Source of the DNA: Perognathus longimembris pacificus
Lineage: Eukaryota; Chordata; Mammalia; Rodentia; Heteromyidae
Assembly (NCBI RefSeq): GCF_023159225.1
Contig: NC_063169.1
Location: forward strand, 53,717,934-53,781,933
Length of the DNA stretch: 64,000 nucleotides
Reading direction: 5' to 3'
Part shown: positions 57,301 through 64,000 of the stretch, in pieces
How the letters are laid out: each line of letters starts with the position of its first letter
Numbering within the stretch: the first letter of the stretch is position 1
The notes under the pieces: generated by a model
Seen by the model: only the letters and a program-made list of their open reading frames with translations
What the model was told of the DNA's origin: nothing
Databases searched by the model: none
Position numbers and translations under genes: made by a program

Positions 57301-57957
57301 AACTCAGTTGAGAAGCATCATTTTTAAGCCATAATCCTCAGAGATTTAAGACTCTGCCTTGGCATCTTGGCGCTGTCTTACAAGGGTGGTTAAATGGGAT
57401 GCTGTGGGTTCAAATGACAGGGTCCAGTCCTGTTTTACTTAAAACAAATATGCTCTGGCAACTCTATGTCATGGTTTAGCTTATAGATGCACTGAAAAAG
57501 CATTCTTTGCCCACGAAATTTTGGAAAGCAAGAGGCTAGATGACCTTTAGCCCTTGCTGGTTAACAGATACTATGAGTACTAGAATTTCATAGCAAACAG
57601 GGGCTTCTATTTTGTTAAGAGTCATGTACCACAATAGCAGTTGCCTACGTTTCATCAAACATTGGCTATAAAAAGAATAACTTTTGCCGAAAACATCTTT
57701 AATATCTCAGTGCTGCAAACATCTTTTACTAAAGAAGGCAGGTGTAAAGTTCTAAAAAGAAGCCATGGTTGCCTAGAAACGTCCTCTTATTTAATTTTTC
57801 TTGAGCTGGGACAAGTCAACAACTGCCCAAATCTCAGAGATCAGAGGAAGGATAGACACGCTTCAGGAGGCCCAGTGATGCTGAGCTTCTTTACCAGTTC
57901 AAAGGTGGGTGATCTTTACAGAACATGCAGCCATCAGAGATGGAAGTGAGCAATCAG

Positions 57958-58205
57958 AGATGGAGGTGTGCTGTGGCTCACTACTGTAATCCTAGCGGCT
58001 TGGGAAACTGAGATCCACAGGATTGAGGTTCAAAGCCAGCCTGGGCAGGAAACTCCTTAAATTCAAACATTATTAACAAAAAGAAGGGCTGGAAGCATGG
58101 TTCAAGAGGTAGAGTGCCAGCCAAGCAAGCAAGCCAAGTGTGAGGCCCTGACTTCAAACCCTAGTACCAAAATATTAAAAGAAAAGAAAAAAAAGAAAAA
58201 GAAAC
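57958..58205 (+). mobile_element. B1-like + ID-like composite SINE
   Basis: GTGGCTCACTACTGTAATCC, GGTTCAAAGCCAGCCTGGGC, then AGGGCTGGAAGCATGGTTCA...TTCAAACCCTAGTACCAAAA; tail AAAAG repeat. Confidence 0.85.
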
Positions 58206-58984
58206 GGAGGCACTGTACTTAAAAAACTGAATTGATATTTCTTGGGGACAAGTAGATTTGTTCTATCTAGAATACTACCACACAAGAGTTCTTCATCTAA
58301 ACAAGAGAGAGGAGTTCTTGAATTATACTGCTGTTTTACTCTTTTGATCTTATTATGTAGTTTGCTTTCCCAGTAATGAGAGAGCCTAGCTCTTATCTGT
58401 GAATTTTAAGGTTGCTATGGATACTGATTGCCTAAAAAGAGACTGGATGAAGTAAGACTGAATACACTTAAGAATGGAACCCAGTGTGTGTCATTATGGC
58501 TCATCCCAGAAAGAGATTTGCAGATGTTTTGCAGGCCCTGTATGTACAAGCCTTGGTTTCTGCTCTGCTTGATTTTAAATTAGTGAACCTGATCCTCCTT
58601 CTCTGTTAGGCCCATACATTCATTTGTCCAATATACAGTGACTGATCACAGACCATTTATTGGGTGGCCATCTTTATTCATCAGGTCCTGCCCCTTGGAA
58701 AGTCTTCATGGAACTCACACTTAGACTGACTTCAGTCAGGCTCTCCCCCTCTGCAGCTAACTTATACTATGGTGTGGTTGACATTTAGCCTCTGTGTCTC
58801 CTTTACACGAACAGTAGCTCCTTAAGCCAAGAGTACAACCTTTATCATCATAAAACATCCAGGCCTGGTACATTTCCCATGCACACAGTAAGTACACAAT
58901 AACTGCTTAAGTTAAAGTAAATGACTTCAATCTTTGAGTCTGCATGCAGTTACTGGGGGAGCTGTGGAGTTTAGATATCCCTCA

Positions 58985-59395
58985 TGTGCTATAGTTTAAA
59001 CATCTCACCAGAACTCATGGTCAAACTTCACCTCCATTATGAGGTATTTACAAGTGAGATTACGCAGAACTGTTAAGAGGTGACTGGGTCGTGAGGGAAG
59101 ACACTACATGGAATTCCACCAAAGGATTAATGGATTCGAAGATTCATGGGTTATGTGGCTTTGTCATACAAGTGATCTCTCTCTCTGCCTTTCTGGCTCT
59201 GTGTTCCCATGTGATGCTAGGCACCATGTTGGGACTCTGCAAGAGAGCCCACACCAGCAACAAAGCCCTCACCTGCTGTGAAGCAGCGCTGGTACCATGC
59301 TTTTGGATCTCCAGAACTGGGAGTTCTTCATCTTATAAATGATCTAGTGTGTAGCATTTGGTGATAGGAACAGAAAATGGACTAAGATATTATGT
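58985..59395 (+). mobile_element. MaLR-type LTR (MST/ORR-like)
   Basis: GAGGTGACTGGGTCGTGAGG, GCCTTTCTGGCTCTGTGTTC, AGCGCTGGTACCATGCTTTT, TTCATCTTATAAATGATCTA and ACAGAAAATGGACTAAGATA give the ordered landmarks of a MaLR LTR in plus orientation. Confidence 0.75.
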
Positions 59396-60089
59396 TTCTC
59401 CCCACAGGAAAAAGAGGACCTCATCAACGCCACCTTCCCACAACTTTCCCTAGAGGAAGCCACATGCAGCTGCGAAGGCAGAGGCCCCCAGGCAGGGCAG
59501 TGGTTGTGCTCTTGACAGAACCAGGCATATGGCCAGTGAAAGACGATGGGGGAAGGAAGAGGCCTATTACATATTCTGATCTGAAAAAGGAAGAGCGGGA
59601 TGTGATGTTCTCATAGTTGTAGTTTGCAGGGAGTTCTGAAGTTCTCAGCAATACCAGAAAACCACTGTATGGGGTTTCCTTCCTAGTTAGGTTATGTGTT
59701 TTGCTTTCCTTGGGTGGATAGCGAAGCACTCATGGCCCCCTATCCATGCAAGGAAATTTCTTCAGCTGAGAATCTGCATGGTCTAATCATGTGGGGATTG
59801 TAGGCATGCCCATTCTTTGTAGGCCCAAGTCCTTGTCTTAGCTAAGAAAGGAGGAGAGAAGGCAGACAAGGAGAGATACTTACTAGCTGGTGAAAGGTCC
59901 AGAGCATCAGGAGGCTTAGGGCAGTTTTGACTTTGGAAAATCAGGAAGCCCTTAGGAAAAGGGCAGGGGACCTTCAGGCTATAGTCCACAACTTCCAACA
60001 AGCTTCTTGGTACTAACAAGATACCAAGCATTGGAACCTTGCTCAGGGAGCCAGAGCAAGAAGAACAAAACTGTAGTGAGAATAATTGG

Positions 60090-60200
60090 TCTCATTTCCT
60101 TTTCACACCCCCATAAGCAGGTAGTCTAGTTGACCTCACTGGACAGATGTGGTGACAGAGTGAGTCATGTTCAAGGCCGGCCAGTCAACAAGGGACCCCA
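60090..60200 (-). mobile_element. MIR remnant
   Basis: CTCATTTCCTTTTCACACCC...CACTGGACAGATGTGGTGAC...CCGGCCAGTCAAC fits an inverted MIR. Confidence 0.4.
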
Positions 60201-60204
60201 GCTG

Positions 60205-61503
60205 TGAGCCTAACACTCACCCTCCCTGATTATAAATCCTCAAGATCCCATAACATGGTAAGTGGTATTACATGGTAAAGATAATGCAGATTCCAAACTC
60301 CCACTGAATCAGCCTGAGCACAAAAATGAGAGGGTACATGAAGGCATAGCTGACCGGAGCTCTGTGGATGTAACCTCCCATTGCACCCTCATTCTGAGGC
60401 ACAGGGAACTGCTCAGCAGTGTGCATAACTGAGTCCACAGAAGTTAAATGCTTGTGTGACAGGAACTGGTTTCCTCTGAACAAAACCCAAGCTGCCTGGA
60501 AAGGATCAAATCATTGTGGATGGAGCAACTCTGTGAAGTAGGCGGTGGTACTAGCACAGGGTGACACTAGAGTGACAGCTAAAACAAGTAAGTTGTCACA
60601 TGTGATATAGCTAGAAAGTACCTATTTCTAGGTATCATAGCAGGCTGCTCAGAAGGCTGAGAAACACGGGAGGGTCTACCTAGTAAAAATGCAATGACTC
60701 GCTGCCTCCCATGGCCCAGGATGCAAGGGAAGGAAGGAGGGAATGGTGGAGGGAGAGATCTTGCCTTTCTCAGAGCCCTTCAACAAAAATTCATAATGGC
60801 AAGAGGAGAACTAGAGAGATGGTGCCCAGGAATCCCCAAGTAATGGGCCTCAACTGTGGGTTGACTGGCTGGAGGCATCTGAAAACGTGGAAAACATGCA
60901 AAGACCTGTGCCTCCTCCCTCAGACCAAGAAACACACACACAGTAAGTACTAGATGCCTCTCGCAGTCCTCACCCCACATCCATCAGCTACTCATCTAAT
61001 CTAGTAGAAGAATCCAAACTATGAATGCTTCTTTAGTATTCTTAAAACGCTTTGGCTGAACTCCCCAGAGCAAATCTACCTGTCGGGTTATGAGCTACAA
61101 AAGCCAATTAGAGAAACAAATACAGCTTTCCTGATCAACTTCAGAAAGGAGGTACAAACCCACAGATGACTAAGGTGTCGGACGCTGACTTTTCACAATG
61201 GCCACCATTAGGTGGTCAGCTGGCTCTTAGATAAGAAGGCATGGGCTTGATTCAAATTGAATACTTCAGAAACAACAGCCTTCTCTTGTAGGTAGGGGCC
61301 AGTAATTGAGGCCTTCCCACACAGAAGAGATAGGTGAGAGGTTTCTGAAACAGTAAGGCCAGCCCGGTTCATAGCTGCACACATTCTTGATACTCAGAAG
61401 CTTCCCACGCAGAAAATGGGCAAGGATGAGGCTGTATTGCAGAGCTTATCACATCATGTGCCAGTTGTCAGCTCAATGGACAAAAGGTAAAACACAAACT
61501 CAC
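60205..61503. other. MAP3K5: MAP3K5 intron before the microexon, nothing recognised
   Basis: Intronic DNA with only a faint B1-like trace near 60635-60675. Confidence 0.5.
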
Positions 61504-61524
61504 CATTGGATCCAGTAGAAAGAA
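61504..61524 (-). CDS. MAP3K5: MAP3K5 21-nt microexon
   Basis: This microexon sits between a strong acceptor (TTTGCTTTTCTTCCCACAG) and the donor AATG|GTGAGT. It completes a split codon and reads V-L-S-T-G-S-N, then gives the first base of the next glutamate. Human has A-L-S-A-G-S-N-E at residues 953-960, so two residues differ. It enters and leaves in phase 1, so skipping it would remove seven residues without a frameshift. It lies just before the 14-3-3 site encoded by the next exon. It is too short to find by open reading frame and was recognised by splice sites and homology. Confidence 0.93.
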
Positions 61525-62116
61525 CTGTGGGAAGAAAAGCAAACAGCAGGATGAAGCACATGTTGGCTTTGTTGTTAAACAGAAATCAACAAACAGTGAA
61601 TGCTTGAAGTGAGATCAATGAGCTTTCCAAATATTCAATCTGCCCATCCTCACTCAATAGAAACACCCCAAGTGCCAGGAATAAATGGATCCTTTACTTG
61701 TTTGCTTCTTTCTGGAATGAGTTGTGTAAATCGTTGCAAAAAGTTAATTTACTTACATTTTTATACTTCTGTTTTTATCACAGATGACAACCTTCTCTTT
61801 CTTTTTTTCTCTTTTTTTGTGATTATTCAGCAAGATAGTGTCTGAGGGAGAGCAGGTGTTTCCTACTACAGACAATTATAAGGAGCTAGTCCTGAGATGG
61901 CTTGGAAGTTGAATAGTTCTGAACAGCCCTGTAGCTCATTCATGGGAATTTGAGGTTTCAGTTTGAAGGGGCTACATTTTACCTTTCACATGTTAACCTT
62001 AGTATTCACAATGTTAGAATGTTCCAGGTGCTGCTGTATTAATTACCAACTATGTGATGGAACACTATCATGAATAAGGACCTAGCATTTGTGAAGCTGA
62101 GGTAGGTAATATGGCT

Positions 62117-62166
62117 CAAGAACACTATACCAGTGGGCTCAAGTGCCCAAGAACACTATACCAGTG
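62117..62166 (+). repeat. 19-bp near-tandem duplication
   Basis: CAAGAACACTATACCAGTG occurs at 62117-62135 and 62148-62166, 12 bp apart. Confidence 0.93.
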
Positions 62167-62666
62167 ATAGCTGGAAACAAAGTAGTACTTCTAGAAAATT
62201 CTTTCATGTTCAAAGCTTAGAATTTAGAGACTCTGATCCATATCCTTTTTTTTTTTTAAAGAAACTTATTATAAACATGACATTTAGGGGGTTACAGTTA
62301 CATATGTCAGGTAGAGTACATTTCTTTTTGGATATTGTCACCCCTTCCCTTATTCTCTCCCTATTTTCCCTTCCAGTCCCCAATCACAAGTTTTCAACAT
62401 AGTGTCTAGTGAGTACCACTGCTGCTTTTGTTCTCCCTTTGTCCCACCATTTCTGTGTCCCCCCTTGCCTTCCTAAAGACAAATGAATGAGCAAACAAGA
62501 CAAAAAGAAAACAAAAACAGCAACCAAGAAAACAACCTCATGTTTCCATTTCCTGAAGCTCATTTCAATAAATATATGACCAGAGGCACATAAGCATTAA
62601 ACCTTTGTGTTCCTCCCCTAAAAGTATCCTCCTTTTGACCCATATGCTTTTCATGCAACCGCATAC

Positions 62667-62844
62667 CTGAGAGCTTGGGTTGTGTCTTTTTCTTTTTGCT
62701 GGAAACCTTTAAGAACTCATCAACAAGCAAGTCATTAGCACAGGCTCTCTTGTCAGGGTCTGGTTCAAAACATTTCAGTATGAAGGCCTTGGCCTCTGCA
62801 GACATGGACTCAGGGATTTCAGGGTGAACTTTAAACATCCCCAC
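62667..62844 (-). CDS. MAP3K5: MAP3K5 coding exon: end of kinase C-lobe
   Basis: The exon encodes human residues 894-952, starting [14 protein letters not shown] and ending TQPKLS. It covers the last helices of the protein kinase domain (human domain end near 938), including the conserved arginine of subdomain XI in DPDKRA, then a lysine-rich linker (SSKKKK). The acceptor is a pyrimidine-rich tract ending TGCATTAG before position 62844, and the donor is CTCTCAG|GTATGC. The entry phase is 0 and the exit phase 1. The first codon is GTG for valine and is not a start. The preceding exon, ending MFK, is not in the window. Confidence 0.97.
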
Positions 62845-63219
62845 CTAATGCACAAACAGAGAGAACACAATGTGTCTTCCAAGTGGCCATTCCATTCTGT
62901 GAGCTTCAGGACCCATGACCTGTGTGCCCCCAGCCCTCTGCATGTACTGTGCACGGACATCTCCATGTAGCCTATGTGGCGCCTCCAGAGCACAGAAACA
63001 GACACAGAAAGAACAATTAGCTTAAGACAGAAGACAGCATGATGAAGTACTACACATTGCTGTGTTAATACGGAGGCTCTCTAAACTTAGAATATGTTTG
63101 AAGGTTGTCGCTCCACAAAGATGTTTGTAGGCGAGACCGTTGAGTTGCTTAGCACAGTGACGTGAAGGTACAGTGCTGGGGTTTTTCCATTTATGAATCT
63201 CCTCCAAGTCTTCCAGCAA

Positions 63220-63300
63220 CCCAGTAGCGTAAATATTATTCCTCTTATACCAATGAGGAAACTAAGACTCAGAAGAAATGAAGTTACATGGTTATGGAAA
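63220..63300 (-). mobile_element. MIR remnant
   Basis: CCAATGAGGAAACTAAGACT and AGAAGAAATGAAGTTACATG fit the inverted MIR core. Confidence 0.55.
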
Positions 63301-63392
63301 GATAGATCTGGGATTTGGACCTATGTTAATTGCCCTATTATATAATTTGTGAATGTTTTCCCCCATTTGAAATCATCTACATTGAGAGATTT

Positions 63393-63735
63393 TTAGCTAG
63401 GCAGTGTCTTGTGTCTATAATCCTAGCTACTTGGTAGGTGGAGATGGACAGGATCATGTTTCAAAGGCCAGCCCATAGGAAATGGAGGGAAGCTCAAAAG
63501 ACCCCATCTCAACCAACAAGTGAGCATGGTGGTATGCACCAGACAACCCAGATAGGTCAGAAAGCATAAATAGGAGGACGGAGGTCTACTCTGTCCTGGG
63601 GGGTGGGAGGGCGTGGGATCCTATTTCAATAATAACAGAGCATAAAGGGCCAAAGGCACAGCTCATGCAATAGAGTGCCTGTCTAGCAAGCATGAGGTCC
63701 TAAATTCAAATGCCAGTGCCACTAAAAAAAAAGTA
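63393..63735 (+). mobile_element. Diverged B1-like copy followed by an ID-like monomer
   Basis: GTCTATAATCCTAGCTACTT is B1-like; GGGCCAAAGGCACAGCTCAT, GAGTGCCTGTCTAGCAAGCA and an A run form an ID-like unit. Confidence 0.75.
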
Positions 63736-64000
63736 CTTTAAGATTAAATAGTCTTTTCTATCACATTTAGAATTTACTTTCCATTGCTATTATTCTAAAA
63801 AAAAATCTAATGATGTTTCCATATATTTAACAAAGAGAAAAACATTCTGAAGAAATATTTTTGTTGTTCTGTAGCTTATATAAATATATTCTTATATAAC
63901 TAACATATATAATAATTATGCAGCTTTACTATGTGTTAGACACTATTTGAAGTGTTTTGCATATAAAAAAACTCCTCAAAAATCTGTTTAGATGAGAATT

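Larger units (their letters stand above)
29175..64000 (-). other. MAP3K5: MAP3K5 (ASK1) gene, 3' part
   Basis: MAP3K5 is a cytosolic MAP kinase kinase kinase that phosphorylates MKK4/7 and MKK3/6, driving JNK and p38 stress signalling; thioredoxin and 14-3-3 proteins hold it inactive. Eleven exons on the minus strand join without a frame break: 178, 21, 178, 169, 186, 106, 244, 113, 113, 77 and 61 coding nt, 1446 nt including the stop. The 481 residues match human 894-1374 with no net length change, numbering by counting back from the human length of 1374. The 5' exons (thioredoxin-binding region, TRAF-binding region, most of the kinase domain) lie beyond position 64000. If the human count of 30 exons holds, these are exons 20-30. 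MAP7 follows downstream on the same strand, as in other mammals. Confidence 0.97.

Noticed and set aside
62845..64000. Search for the preceding MAP3K5 exon (ending ...AAMFK)
   Set aside because: No minus-strand match with a donor was found; the exon must lie beyond the window.

Overview
This is vertebrate nuclear DNA, and by its repeats a rodent. There are two genes, both read from the minus strand. All calls come from reading the sequence against remembered family knowledge; no database search was run. SINEs cover much of the non-coding DNA in two composite forms. One is a dimer of an ID-like, tRNA-derived left half and a second right half. The other joins a B1-like left half to the same right half. 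The dimer fits the published description of IDL-Geo, reported only from Geomyoidea (kangaroo rats, pocket mice, pocket gophers), so a geomyoid rodent is likely, but that is inference.

Right side, about 64000 down to 29.2 kb: the 3' part of MAP3K5 (ASK1). Eleven coding exons, all with AG/GT borders and unbroken phase, encode 481 residues. These match human residues 894-1374: the last part of the kinase domain, the 14-3-3 site, the regulatory linker, the coiled coil and the SAM-like C-terminus. One exon is a 21-nt microexon. The 3'UTR carries an antisense SINE with a 19-base C run.

Middle, 24.5-26.1 kb: a CpG island with the canonical first coding exon of MAP7 (ensconsin) at 25480-25546, 3.7 kb downstream of the MAP3K5 poly(A) signals. 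The order MAP3K5 then MAP7 on the same strand matches the mammalian arrangement. Left side, 1-25479: MAP7 intron 1, with an alternative first coding exon at 7598-7730 ending in the same splice phase. Later MAP7 exons are not in the window.

Mobile DNA: about 50 SINE copies (several with 15-17 bp target-site duplications), an intact-ended solo ERVK-type LTR (33981-34584, 6-bp duplication), MaLR-type LTRs, L1, L2, MIR and MER5 remnants, and many CA/GT microsatellites. The most striking unexplained structure is an inverted duplication in a MAP3K5 intron (38042-38461 and 39198-39648) whose arms share non-SINE sequence as well as SINEs. No prokaryote-type system, CRISPR array, complete small gene or clearly new protein system was found.
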